IMG/VR virus record: IMGVR_UViG_3300034198_012448
Coordinates: 1-33,045 of that record
Reading direction: 5' to 3' (one strand)
Length of the DNA: 33,045 nt
From: a virus
The notes under the pieces were generated by a model that searched no databases, was not told the DNA's origin, and worked only from the letters and a program-made list of their open reading frames with translations. Shown here piece by piece: positions 1-7,998 of the stretch (position 1 is its first letter; every line of letters begins with the position of its first letter). Both the position numbers and the translations under genes were made by a program.

Positions 1-75
1 AAGCGCCGGGGGTTGCCGTTAGTGTCGTTGATTGATTTTAGATACAAAAATTCCACGGGATTAAAAAGAAAAGGA

Positions 76-255
76 CTAGTAAGCGTTAAACTCATCACCA
101 AAAATCACGGCCTCAACCGCAAAAGTCTGCCCAGGGTGCCGACGTGCCAGCCCAGCGAGTTCAAGCACCAGGGCCGCCCGGCTGTAACTGGCAATACCGG
201 TAGGCACCGTTCTGGTGCCGTACTCGTCTGTAATGGTGGTGATAATTTCAAACAT
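76..255 (-). CDS. Small hypothetical phage protein (59 aa)
   Basis: I do not recognise a family. The frame extends upstream to 291, but the ATG at 255 is preferred because it overlaps the stop of the preceding minus-strand gene as ATGA, a sign of translational coupling. The product starts MFEIITTITDEYGTR and has an amphipathic alanine/leucine-rich helix in the middle (ALVLELAGLARRHPG) between two strand-like ends, so it is probably a small soluble alpha/beta protein. It is the last of three small minus-strand genes that run away from the terminase. An AT-rich block of about 50 bases follows it. Confidence 0.6.
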   Translation of the reverse strand: MFEIITTITDEYGTRTVPTGIASYSRAALVLELAGLARRHPGQTFAVEAVIFGDEFNAY

Positions 256-479
256 CAGCGGAGCCTCTCTAGGTTGTGAACGTTGACCCAAACCGGCCAG
301 GCATCATCTGATCGCTGAAACTCCCAGGCAATATCGGCGCAGTCACCAGTAGAACCCCAAATACGGGTAACAACACCGCGCGCCGTAGGAAAAAAGCCGG
401 AGTAAGCCCCCACGATCCGACAAAACGCCGAGGAATAGCGGACCCGATCGCCCACTTTCAAAGGTTGACGGTTAGCCAT
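255..479 (-). CDS. Small SH3/KOW-like hypothetical protein (74 aa)
   Basis: The 74-residue product has the pattern of a small beta-barrel. It begins with a VGDRVRY motif at residues 8-14, followed by alternating strands, an ARGVV turn, and a WPVWVN strand near the C-terminus. Such KOW/SH3-like proteins are common among small phage early genes and often bind nucleic acid or partner proteins, but the role here is unknown. The ATG at 479 gives MANRQPLKVGD; a second in-frame ATG lies at 488. The stop codon overlaps the start of the next gene as ATGA, so the two are probably one transcript. Confidence 0.6.
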   Translation of the reverse strand: MANRQPLKVGDRVRYSSAFCRIVGAYSGFFPTARGVVTRIWGSTGDCADIAWEFQRSDDAWPVWVNVHNLERLR

Positions 480-506
480 AGCAAACAAGCAATAAGGAAA
501 AGGGAA

Positions 507-692
507 TCAGTAGCCAAGCCAAGCCAACAGCGCATCCGCCCGCCATTGGTGCAACCAAGCATTGTCTGGCTCGGCGTTCAGCTCAGCAAACGAAATGCCG
601 TGATCAGCCAACAGGCGGATCACTTGCGCTTTAGATAGGCAGCCCAACGAGTCGGCCGCATCAAGCACGGATTGGCAATAGTCAGAGTGCAT
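507..692 (-). CDS. Small hypothetical protein (61 aa)
   Basis: The family is not recognised. The protein starts MHSDYCQSVLDAADSLG at the ATG at 692. A longer start at 734 exists but would add a cysteine-rich stretch that does not look like the rest. The sequence predicts two or three helices (SKAQVIRLLADHG is a plausible amphipathic helix) and ends in the aromatic tail WLGY. It is the first of the three minus-strand genes, 27 bases upstream of the next. Its promoter should lie in the non-coding stretch to its right, but no clear -35/-10 pair was seen. Confidence 0.5.
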   Translation of the reverse strand: MHSDYCQSVLDAADSLGCLSKAQVIRLLADHGISFAELNAEPDNAWLHQWRADALLAWLGY

Positions 693-1155
693 CGCACAAA
701 AGCAAAGGACCGGCAGCTGAGCTCCCACACCCAAAGGGGGAGAGGCCCTCGCCGCTTGCTCTAATGATACGTCACCACGTAGCTAAAAGCAGCCCCAACC
801 GCAACATCTGGACACATTCCCAACCGGCCCAAACCCGTTGCACCCCAGCGAGTCTGGCCAAACCCTGCGCACCTGTCTATGCAACAGGTACGCAAGGCCA
901 AACCACAGGCACAGCAACGGATCAGCCGGCAAAGTTGGACACAGGCCCGAAACTGGACAAACAGGAGCCCCAGACCTACCCCCACGGCAAAGGAAACGCC
1001 GGAAAGAGGCACCTGTGTCGCCTCTCACACCAAACCTCCCAGCTTTTACCTACTTACGGATACAGCTACATGCATTGCCACAACTAGGCCCGGCGCACCT
1101 ACCCCCATCTTTCAGCCTGCCGCTAACCTCAGTCAGTAACTAGGCATTCAGCCGT
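693..1155. other. C-rich divergent intergenic region without a convincing gene
   Basis: This stretch separates the minus-strand small genes from the plus-strand terminase, so it should carry promoters in both directions and, by position, could hold the packaging start site. Several frames stay open by chance because stops are rare in the C-rich plus strand. Their translations are proline-, threonine- or cysteine-rich without a folded pattern. The longest plus frame runs from about 783 to 1139 and ends just before the terminase, so an atypical small terminase cannot be fully excluded. Short degenerate units built on CCAAACC recur around 818-900, and GGACA-type words recur at 810-960. No tRNA and no recognisable promoter were found. 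Confidence 0.6.
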
Positions 1156-2511
1156 GTGTCGTTACTTGGTGGAATACCCGGTGGAAAGTGCTTAGAGCCC
1201 CCAATTCGGACCAATACGCGATGTCGTGATACCTACGAAGAGATCCGCGACCGCATCTACGCCCGACTGCTACCCCCGCAGAAGGAATTCCTGGATTGCA
1301 CGGACAAGAAGATCGTGGGCTACGTGGCCGGTTTCGGTGCGGGAAAGACCCATGCGCTCTGTGCCAAAGCCGTGATGCTCTCCCTGGAGAACATCGGAAC
1401 CGTCGGTGCTGTTTTTGAGCCCACCCACATCATGTTGAAAGACGTTTGGGTGCGAAGTTTTGACGATTATTTAGACGACATCGGCATTGATTTCGATTTC
1501 CGTGTATCCCCGCAGCCCGAATACCGCCTGCACCTACCCGGCGGCACCGTAACCATCCTCTGCCGGGCCACCGAGACGTGGAACAGGATCCGGGGCCAGA
1601 ACCTCTCCTACGCCCTGGTAGACGAGGTAGACACCTCCCCCATGGAAACGGCCCAGAAGGCTTCGGAAATGATCCTGGCCCGACTACGGGGTGGGAAGAA
1701 GCCCCAACTGGCCGTGGCGTCGACGCCAGAGGGCTTTCGCTGGATGTACAAGACCTTCGTTGAGGACGGAGCACAACCTGACCGCCACCTAATCCGTGCC
1801 CGCACCCAAGACAACCCTTACCTACCCCCAGGGTTCGTCGATTCGCTCTACAAGAACTTCCCGCCGCAGCTTCTGGCGGCCTATCTCGAGGGGCAATTCA
1901 CCAACCTAAACAACACGCAGGTTTACAGCTATTTCGACCGCGACATCCACTGGACCGACGAAAAAATCCAGCCTGACGACCGCATTTACATCGGGATCGA
2001 CTTCAACGTGGGCTGTTGCTTCATGGAAGTATGCGTCCGGCGCGGGGATGAGTTCCACTTCATTGACGAGTACCACCCGAAAGACACCCCGTCGGTTGTG
2101 GCCAAGATCAAGGAGCTGTACCCGGACCACATCAACCGTGGAGACGTGGTGGTCATCCCTGACGCCGCATCCAGGCAGCGCAGCACCACCAACGCCCGCG
2201 AATCCGACCTCAGCCTCCTCAAAAAAGGTGGATTTGTGGTCAAAGCGCAAACCTCCAACCCTCAGATTGAGGACCGGATCAACGCAATGAACGTGTTGAT
2301 GATCAACAACCGTTTCCGGGTTGGTACACGCTGCAAATACCTGCTGCGGGCGTTAGAAACGCAGGCTTTCGATGATCGCGGCAAGCCGGATAAGTCTGGT
2401 CGTGGTTTGGATGACAAATCAGGCCCTGCAGACGCCTGCGGGTATGTAGTCACAGCCTTGGCCGGCCTGCGCCGCTATCAGACCGGCGGCAGCGCATTCC
2501 GCACGTACTAA
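1156..2511 (+). CDS. terL: Terminase large subunit (packaging ATPase and nuclease)
   Basis: This is the DNA-packaging motor: an N-terminal ATPase pumps DNA into the prohead and a C-terminal RNase H-like nuclease cuts the concatemer. In the 451-residue product the Walker A motif is GFGAGKT at 59-65 and the Walker B motif is ALVDEVD at 153-159. A coupling-like STPEGF motif lies at 189-194. The nuclease acidic residues are visible as IGIDFN (Asp282), VIPDAA (Asp336) and GPADACG (Asp426). The annotated start is a GTG. The first ~25 residues are glycine/proline-rich and may not be translated, because similarity-like sequence begins near DTYEEIRDRIY. No small terminase partner is recognisable upstream. 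The portal follows after 68 bases. Confidence 0.95.
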   Translation: MSLLGGIPGGKCLEPPIRTNTRCRDTYEEIRDRIYARLLPPQKEFLDCTDKKIVGYVAGFGAGKTHALCAKAVMLSLENIGTVGAVFEPTHIMLKDVWVRSFDDYLDDIGIDFDFRVSPQPEYRLHLPGGTVTILCRATETWNRIRGQNLSYALVDEVDTSPMETAQKASEMILARLRGGKKPQLAVASTPEGFRWMYKTFVEDGAQPDRHLIRARTQDNPYLPPGFVDSLYKNFPPQLLAAYLEGQFTNLNNTQVYSYFDRDIHWTDEKIQPDDRIYIGIDFNVGCCFMEVCVRRGDEFHFIDEYHPKDTPSVVAKIKELYPDHINRGDVVVIPDAASRQRSTTNARESDLSLLKKGGFVVKAQTSNPQIEDRINAMNVLMINNRFRVGTRCKYLLRALETQAFDDRGKPDKSGRGLDDKSGPADACGYVVTALAGLRRYQTGGSAFRTY

Positions 2512-2579
2512 CAACCCTACGTCGTGGCGTTAATGTATACACGGGGTTAACTCCCGCAGCATTTAGGGGTTGCCAATCC

Positions 2580-4256
2580 ATGGCTGACATGTCCGCGTCA
2601 TATCCCGGTCGCGATCTGGGCCTACAGCCTGGCCTTTGGGACGGCAACCCCCTCATCAATACCGGCGGCCTCTCTGGGCGTCCGTTTCAGCTCTCCGGGA
2701 TCACTGACGGGCACGACCCCAGTGTTCTGAGCACCAGCGTGCTGAACATGATCCCGTTTTGGCGGCCAATCCAGTTCTGCATGGGCGGCACCAAGTTGAT
2801 CCGCCGCATGGCCGAAGAGATCATCCCCCGTGAACCGAGAGAGGATCTTGATGCTTACAACCGTCGCATCTTCCACGCGACGATGCCGCCATTCCTACAG
2901 CGGTTGGCATCCCAAGCTGCTGGAACAATCCTCCGCAAAGGTGTTGAACTCCACGGCGACCCTTACTGGAAGGAATGGGCGAAGGATGTAACCGGCGACG
3001 GCATGACGCTGGATGAGTTTGCCCGGCGCACACTCTTCAACGCCATCATCTATGGCCACTCCTCGATCATGGTGGACTATCCATCAGCAGAGGAACCCAC
3101 CTCTCTTGCCGCCGAGCGTGAAGCCGACGACCTGGCGCCCTACCTGATTCCGGTTGAATGCACCCAAATCTTGGGTTGGCGCACCGAGGGCAACCGCGCA
3201 TCCACCGAGCTGACCCAGGTCCGCATCCGTGAGCGGATTGTTGAGCCCTACGGGGACTTCGGTGAACGGGTGCTGGATCAAGTGCGGGTGATGGAGCCCG
3301 GAAAGTACCAGATTTGGCGCAACCAAGCCAGCGAGGCTGGCCAGGCCCTCGGTACTGCTCCCGGCGGGTGGAGCATCTACGAAGAGGGCACCACCAGCCT
3401 GGATGACATCCCGCTGGTGACGGTCTACGGCAACCGCCTGGGCACCCTGGTCAGCCGCCCACCGCTGCTGGAGGTGGCGTACCTGAACATCGCTTACTGC
3501 CAGCGGTTCACTGATTACCACAACTCAATTCACATCGGTGCCAGCCCGATCCTGGTGCTCCGGGGCTTTGACCCCGACAACGACAGCCCACTAGGCCTCT
3601 CGGTTAACACCGCCATCGTTCTACCACCAGAAGGTGGTGCGGAGTACGTCCAGCCCACCAGTGCAGCCTTTGACGCCCAGCTGCAGTGTTTGCACGCCCT
3701 GGAAGAGCAGATCAGCCGGCTGGGAATCAACACCCTCACCCAGCAGAACCTGGGCAACGTAGCGGCCTCCTCAAAGCGCTTGGATCGCACCGATCAGGAC
3801 TCGATGATGGCAGTGCTAGCAGCGGATCTTACCGCCGGCTTACAACAAGTACTGGACCTGGCTGCCGACTATGCCGGCATCGAGCCTCCTGAAGTGATCA
3901 TCCGGCAGGACTACGAAAACCGGCTGGTGGACGGCAACCAGATCACCGCCTTCCTGCAGCTGTTCATGCAGGGCGCCATTAGCCAAGAAACGCTGCTTGA
4001 GATCCTGCAGCAGGGGGAAGTCATCCCACCGGGAGTCGACATCCAACAGGAGATCACGCGCACCCGTGACTACCTGGAGGAGCAGATGGCCATGGAAGCC
4101 CAGGCAAATGACGCGGAAAGCGGCCCTGGCGAACCTGCAGATTCCGGCCAGGGCGGCCTAGATCAAGCGGCTGTCTCCGTCAATGCTGGCCAGGGCAAAG
4201 ATCTCAACAGCCAGACCCTGGCGACCCCGATGCGGCCTGGTAAGCACAAAGCGTGA
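2580..4256 (+). CDS. Portal protein (DUF4055-type)
   Basis: The portal forms the dodecameric ring at one capsid vertex through which DNA enters and leaves, and it docks the terminase. The 558-residue length, the position between terminase and MuF-like gene, and the overall sequence pattern fit the DUF4055 portal family. A central loop with PLVTVYGNR near residue 280, the segment AYCQRFTDYHNSIH and the helix-rich QQVLDLAADYAGIE stretch support this. The C-terminus (after about residue 510) is a Gln/Ala/Gly-rich, probably disordered tail ending RPGKHKA. The ATG at 2580 is the first good start. The stop overlaps the GTG of the next gene (GTGA), indicating coupling. Confidence 0.9.
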   Translation: MADMSASYPGRDLGLQPGLWDGNPLINTGGLSGRPFQLSGITDGHDPSVLSTSVLNMIPFWRPIQFCMGGTKLIRRMAEEIIPREPREDLDAYNRRIFHATMPPFLQRLASQAAGTILRKGVELHGDPYWKEWAKDVTGDGMTLDEFARRTLFNAIIYGHSSIMVDYPSAEEPTSLAAEREADDLAPYLIPVECTQILGWRTEGNRASTELTQVRIRERIVEPYGDFGERVLDQVRVMEPGKYQIWRNQASEAGQALGTAPGGWSIYEEGTTSLDDIPLVTVYGNRLGTLVSRPPLLEVAYLNIAYCQRFTDYHNSIHIGASPILVLRGFDPDNDSPLGLSVNTAIVLPPEGGAEYVQPTSAAFDAQLQCLHALEEQISRLGINTLTQQNLGNVAASSKRLDRTDQDSMMAVLAADLTAGLQQVLDLAADYAGIEPPEVIIRQDYENRLVDGNQITAFLQLFMQGAISQETLLEILQQGEVIPPGVDIQQEITRTRDYLEEQMAMEAQANDAESGPGEPADSGQGGLDQAAVSVNAGQGKDLNSQTLATPMRPGKHKA

Positions 4257-5053
4257 ACAAAAAGGGCTACATCCTCCGCCTTTTGCTGCAGCTCGGGTCC
4301 ATCGAAAAGCAGCTGACGGGTTTTGTACGGCCACTGTTGTTGAAAGCGCTGCTAGTTGCCCGCGATCTGGTGCTGTCTTTGCCAGACAATGTCCTGACAC
4401 GGCAGCTGCTGTGGCGGATCAACCGCACGGGCCTGATTCCATCACTGGCGGCCTACAACGACACCTTTGCCTCCGCGCTGGGCAAAGCCTTGGTGCAGCT
4501 GGAGCCGCAGGCCCGGCAGCGAGCAGCTGAATACATGGGAATCCAACTCCCATCGATGTCATTGCGCCCCATCCCCATGGTCATGGGCGACACTCGCGTG
4601 CTCGAGCAGTCGCTCACCACGCTGTTTGATCGTGCAAACGCACAGGGCGTGTCACCGTTCATGCGTCAGCACATGCGAGAGATTGATCGGGTGGTGGAGG
4701 GTGGCATTCTGGCCGAAAAGACCACCACTGAAATAGCCAACGATGTAGTGGCCCACGTGGTCCGTCAGGGCGAACCACGCTTTGTAGCCAGGGTTGGCAC
4801 GGTCTTTAACCGGATGCGTTCCCGCGCCGAAGCTATCGTCGCTAACGCGGTGTGGGCGGTATCCCATGCCCAGGAACAGACCGTCTGGCAGGGCGAAAAC
4901 ATCCAAAGGTGGCAGTGGCACGCAACTTTGGACCCCAAAACCTGTCCGCGATGCGCCCCGCTAGATGGGGAGATCAGGGAAAACGTGAACGAATTCCCGT
5001 ACACCCCACCTGTTCACCCGTTCTGCCGGTGCGTCATTCTTCCGGCTGAATGA
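4253..5053 (+). CDS. MuF-like minor head / head morphogenesis protein
   Basis: Proteins of the MuF family are minor capsid components made next to the portal and thought to help prohead assembly or be ejected with the DNA. The 266-residue product has an amphipathic helical N-terminal half. Its C-terminal module is characteristic: WHATLDPKTCPRCAPLDG, then HPFCRCVILP at the end, with Cys pairs that look able to bind a metal. The start is a GTG overlapping the portal stop. The final 20 bases overlap the 3' end of an opposite-strand ORF. The MuF assignment is firm from the C-terminal motif; the exact role in this phage is inferred. Confidence 0.88.
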   Translation: MNKKGYILRLLLQLGSIEKQLTGFVRPLLLKALLVARDLVLSLPDNVLTRQLLWRINRTGLIPSLAAYNDTFASALGKALVQLEPQARQRAAEYMGIQLPSMSLRPIPMVMGDTRVLEQSLTTLFDRANAQGVSPFMRQHMREIDRVVEGGILAEKTTTEIANDVVAHVVRQGEPRFVARVGTVFNRMRSRAEAIVANAVWAVSHAQEQTVWQGENIQRWQWHATLDPKTCPRCAPLDGEIRENVNEFPYTPPVHPFCRCVILPAE

Positions 5054-5228
5054 CTTCCGCCACAGGAGCCGCCTTCGCTTTCTTGGAAGGCTTAGGCATC
5101 GGACAACCTTCTACAGGTGCTTCTTCCTCTACCTGCACTTCACCGTTAACCAATGCATTGACCTTCAATGCGTTAGCGGCGGCGGGGTCAGCAACTTGAT
5201 CCCAGGGGCCAGGCGTCCAGAGAGCCAT
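5034..5228 (-). CDS. Small opposite-strand hypothetical protein inside head operon (64 aa)
   Basis: This ORF runs against the head genes in the gap between MuF and scaffold. The protein begins MALWTPGPWDQVADPAAAN, continues with an acidic stretch (GEVQVEEEAPVEG) and ends with a lysine/alanine-rich segment and an acidic tail. Such segregated charge is unlike random antisense translation, so I think it is real. The ATG at 5228 is preferred; an in-frame ATG at 5264 adds 12 hydrophobic residues (MVVKVPVLLFID). No Shine-Dalgarno is visible at either. It overlaps the MuF 3' end by 20 bases. The function is unknown. Its position resembles that of independently transcribed small accessory genes in temperate phages. 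Confidence 0.5.
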   Translation of the reverse strand: MALWTPGPWDQVADPAAANALKVNALVNGEVQVEEEAPVEGCPMPKPSKKAKAAPVAEVIQPEE

Positions 5229-5332
5229 ATCAATGAAAAGCAATACCGGAACTTTAACTACCACCGTTACGGGTTAAAGGTTACGTAGCAACTTGGTCAC
5301 CTATAGACTTAGATGGCAACCCTACGTTCCAC

Positions 5333-6061
5333 ATGTCGGATCAAGCCATCGGGGACCAGTCAGTGACTGCTCAAGGCGCGTCTGCGACGCCCCAACCCGA
5401 AGCCCAGCCCGCAATTGACACCTCGGAGGTGGATCTACTCCGCAAGAAGCTCGAGCTTGCTCTGCAAGATCGTGCCGAAGCAGGAGCCACCAACCAGAAG
5501 CTCAATGAGCGTCTGAAAGAAGCCGAGAAGTCATTGAAGGCGCTGGAAAGCCAATTCCACAGTGGAAAACAGCAACAGCTTCAAGACGCAGGCGATTACA
5601 AGTCGCTCTGGGAGGAGTTGAAGCAGACCGCCGCCAATAAGGACAAAGAAATCGAGGCCCTGAAACAGCAGATCGAGTCCGTGACCCTCTCTGCCCAACA
5701 GGAACGCCTCAAAGCATCAGCGGTATCGAGCATCAGCAAAGCCGGCGTGATCGCCCCTGAGCAGATGTACGCGCTGTTGCAGTCCCAGCTTCGGGAAGTG
5801 AGTGGGAAACCAGTAGTGCTCGCGGGGGGCGCGGAGCAACCACTGGATGCCTATCTCGCAAACCTGAAAGCACCTGGCAGCGGTTACGAGCATCACTTCG
5901 CTCCCTCGGGCGCAAAAGGAATGGGCGCCAGCGCCACCAGTGGTGTCGCTCCGGGGATGAACAACCCGTATAAAGCGGGCAATCTCACCGAAGTACTGCG
6001 CCTGGAGAAAGACAATCCTGACCTTGCAATCGCACTGCGGAAGGAAGCCGGCCTGGGTTGA
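5333..6061 (+). CDS. Capsid scaffolding protein
   Basis: The product (242 aa) sits directly before the major capsid gene, the usual place for a scaffold, which guides prohead assembly and then leaves or is degraded. The N-terminal ~30 residues are Gln/Ala/Pro-rich and disordered. Residues ~33-125 form a long charged coiled coil (for example LNERLKEAEKSLKALESQ and NKDKEIEALKQQIES). The C-terminal part includes PGMNNPYKAGNLTEVLRLEK and ends GLG; short C-terminal segments of scaffolds typically contact the coat protein. No protease motif is seen. The start ATG at 5333 follows 104 bases after the opposite-strand ORF, so a promoter may lie between them. Confidence 0.85.
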   Translation: MSDQAIGDQSVTAQGASATPQPEAQPAIDTSEVDLLRKKLELALQDRAEAGATNQKLNERLKEAEKSLKALESQFHSGKQQQLQDAGDYKSLWEELKQTAANKDKEIEALKQQIESVTLSAQQERLKASAVSSISKAGVIAPEQMYALLQSQLREVSGKPVVLAGGAEQPLDAYLANLKAPGSGYEHHFAPSGAKGMGASATSGVAPGMNNPYKAGNLTEVLRLEKDNPDLAIALRKEAGLG

Positions 6062-6084
6062 TCCAACCTATCTAGGTCACGATC

Positions 6085-7140
6085 ATGTCTACTGCTGCCT
6101 TTACTAACTATTCGGGAGGTTCATTCCTCACCGATCTGATTACCGTACCTAATTTCACGCAGTACCTGCGTGAGGCTATCTACGAGAAATCAGCCTTTAT
6201 CAAGTCCGGCGCGATTGTGCGCGATTCCCGCCTCGACGCCTCTGCCGGCGGCGTGCGCGTGGTGGTGCCCGCGTTCAACCCGATTGCACCCACCGAAGAA
6301 GTCATCACCTCGGCTTCTAACTGGGGCACGGGTGGCGCTGGTTATCTGACTCCTCAGCGAATCACTGCCGACCAAGGCGTGATGACCATCCTGCGTCGTG
6401 GCTTCAGCTATGCCGTGGATGACATCTCGAAGTACGGCTCTGGCACCGACCCCATGTCGGCCATCCTGGGCTACCTGTCTGATGCCATCAACAAAAAGCG
6501 CACCGCCACCATGGTGTCGCAACTGACCGGCATCTTCGGCACCGCCCTGGCCGCCAACGTGGCTGACGTGTCTGCCGGCACCGATGGTTCGCAGTACATC
6601 ACTGCTGCCTCTGTGATCAAAGCCAAGTCGCTGCTTGGCGAACGTGGCGATGAACTGAACACCATTGCAGTTCACCCCAACGTTTACTACTACATGCAAC
6701 AAGTGGGCATGTTGCAGTTCTCCACCTCTTCTCTTACTGCAGGTGGTGCGATCACTTGGGGTGGTGGCGGTGTCGGCGTAACTGCCGGCTCTGCTGGTGT
6801 GGCCTCTTTCGCAGGCCTCAACGTGGTGGTCGACTCCCAGCTGCCCACCAGCGGCACTGGTGCCAACACCGTCTACACCTCTTACCTCTTTGGTAACGGT
6901 GTGGTGCTGGAGGGTCAACAGTCCCCCCTGATGATCGAGGCGGATCGCAACATCCTCTCGATGCAGAACGTGATGGCCGTCAACTACCACTACGGCTTCC
7001 ACGTGCAGGGCACCAGCTGGACTGCCGGCACCGACAACCCGACCAACTCTGGTCTGGCCACTGCCGCCAACTGGTCTCTCAACTACGATCCTCGCCTGAT
7101 CGCGTTGACTGCCCTGAAGACCAAATCTCCCTTCAGCTGA
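6085..7140 (+). CDS. Major capsid protein
   Basis: The 351-residue product follows the scaffold and is followed by a strong terminator, as expected for the most abundant head protein. Visible features fit an HK97-fold coat protein. There is an N-terminal arm with FLTDLITVPNFTQYLREAI, a helical spine region (SAILGYLSDAINKKRTATMV), a peptide reading NTIAVHPNVYYYMQQ, and a C-terminal segment EADRNILSMQNVMAVNYHYGF. There is no obvious N-terminal delta domain or cleavage site, which agrees with a separate scaffold gene. The glycine-rich loop near residues 222-240 (ITWGGGGVGVTAGSAGVASF) could be surface exposed. I cannot assign a coat subfamily. Confidence 0.88.
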   Translation: MSTAAFTNYSGGSFLTDLITVPNFTQYLREAIYEKSAFIKSGAIVRDSRLDASAGGVRVVVPAFNPIAPTEEVITSASNWGTGGAGYLTPQRITADQGVMTILRRGFSYAVDDISKYGSGTDPMSAILGYLSDAINKKRTATMVSQLTGIFGTALAANVADVSAGTDGSQYITAASVIKAKSLLGERGDELNTIAVHPNVYYYMQQVGMLQFSTSSLTAGGAITWGGGGVGVTAGSAGVASFAGLNVVVDSQLPTSGTGANTVYTSYLFGNGVVLEGQQSPLMIEADRNILSMQNVMAVNYHYGFHVQGTSWTAGTDNPTNSGLATAANWSLNYDPRLIALTALKTKSPFS

Positions 7141-7161
7141 TCACATCAGTTATTGGAGAAC

Positions 7162-7186
7162 GGGGGAGCTTCGGCTCCCCCTTTTT
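7162..7186 (+). terminator. Rho-independent terminator after major capsid gene
   Basis: A perfect 8-base stem, GGGGGAGC pairing with GCTCCCCC, closes on the stable tetraloop TTCG and is followed directly by five T. This is a textbook intrinsic terminator 22 bases after the capsid stop codon. It probably limits transcription into the connector genes or protects the capsid mRNA 3' end. Confidence 0.95.
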
Positions 7187-7231
7187 CATGCTGATGCGTG
7201 ACACTAGGAGTACGACACTCGGAGCCCTGAG

Positions 7232-7390
7232 ATGATCGGCATCACCCGTTTGATTGCTGAAAGCCCAGAGAAAGATCACACGGGGATGCCCGCTAGAATC
7301 AAAGTGCTAGACCTTCCACCAAAGGTTGCATCTGAGGTTCTAACCCGGCTCGTAAATGAGGGCTGGTCCGTCGAGGAGACACCCCTGTAA
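7232..7390 (+). CDS. Small hypothetical head-region protein (52 aa)
   Basis: This short gene lies between the capsid terminator and the connector gene. The ATG at 7232 is preceded by GGAG at 7221-7224, with an AGGAG further up, so it has one of the better ribosome sites here. The product starts MIGITRLIAESPEKDHTGMP and ends with a helix and the acidic tail SVEETPL. The TAA stop overlaps the next ATG (TAATG), implying coupled translation and supporting that it is real. No family is recognised. Position suggests a small head-decoration or connector accessory protein, which is inference only. Confidence 0.7.
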   Translation: MIGITRLIAESPEKDHTGMPARIKVLDLPPKVASEVLTRLVNEGWSVEETPL

Positions 7391-7998
7391 TGGCACCTAC
7401 TCTCGACGCCACGCTTGCCGGAGCTAGTTCCAACAGTTATCAGACTGTGGCAGCAGCTGACGCATACTTTTCCAACTCGTTGTACGGAACTCAGTGGAGC
7501 GCTCTGAGCACCGACGTTAAAGCCGCAGCACTGATCACAGCTGCTCAGTGGTTGGACACCTTGAAGTACATCGGCATCCGTTGCCAGAGCACGCAGAGCT
7601 TGACCTGGCCGCGCTACATCCCACCCACGTCTTATTTCAACCCGATCCAGTTCTACCAACCGCCAAACGACGACCCAATCCCGACCTGCGATCTGATCCC
7701 CAAAGAGATCCTGCAGGCCCATGCCGAGCTTGCTCTGCACTTAGGCGTCAACCCCACGCTGATGAACTGGGGTGTGGGCAAGGATCTGATGGGCGAGCAA
7801 GGCCCAGTCCGGCGTCAGAAACTGGACGCCCTCGAGGTCGAGTACTTCGATCCCCGGACGGTGCCCGGCTCTTCCCGCATTTACGGGGTCAACACCAATG
7901 CACCGCTGCTGCTTCAGAAGTTCCCCTGGCTGAAGCCGTTGATTGCTCGCTGGATGACCAACGCCACTGGTCAGGTCGTTAGCAAGGTGCGCTCATGA
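7390..7998 (+). CDS. Head-tail connector/adaptor (DnaT-like family)
   Basis: The 202-residue product resembles the phage family named DnaT-like ssDNA-binding protein (DnaT_2), found beside head genes and usually read as a head-completion or adaptor protein that extends the portal ring. Support comes from the N-terminal pattern NSYQTVAAADAYFSN, a helix with AALITAAQWLDTLKYIG, the RYIPP turn, and a later helix ILQAHAELALHLG. The C-terminal half after about residue 130 looks less conserved. It starts on an ATG overlapping the stop of the small gene before it and ends overlapping the next start (ATGA). The adaptor role is inferred from gene order. Confidence 0.75.
   Translation: MAPTLDATLAGASSNSYQTVAAADAYFSNSLYGTQWSALSTDVKAAALITAAQWLDTLKYIGIRCQSTQSLTWPRYIPPTSYFNPIQFYQPPNDDPIPTCDLIPKEILQAHAELALHLGVNPTLMNWGVGKDLMGEQGPVRRQKLDALEVEYFDPRTVPGSSRIYGVNTNAPLLLQKFPWLKPLIARWMTNATGQVVSKVRS

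Noticed and set aside
1-75. AT-rich left edge considered as an attachment site or promoter
   Set aside because: It is too short and cut by the window; no -35/-10 pair or repeat elsewhere in the window supports either reading.
764-1143. Overlapping plus-strand frames of 86-107 codons before the large terminase
   Set aside because: Several frames are open at once in C-rich DNA, none has a folded protein pattern or ribosome site; kept only as a possibility in the gap entry.
3084-3521. 145-codon minus-strand frame in the portal gene
   Set aside because: Fully antisense to conserved portal sequence; composition is that of a shadow frame.
6190-7002. Long open frame of 270 codons on the minus strand inside the capsid gene
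   Set aside because: It is antisense to a clear capsid protein, rich in His/Gly/Val/Arg typical of shadow frames in GC-rich DNA, and has no coupling to neighbours.
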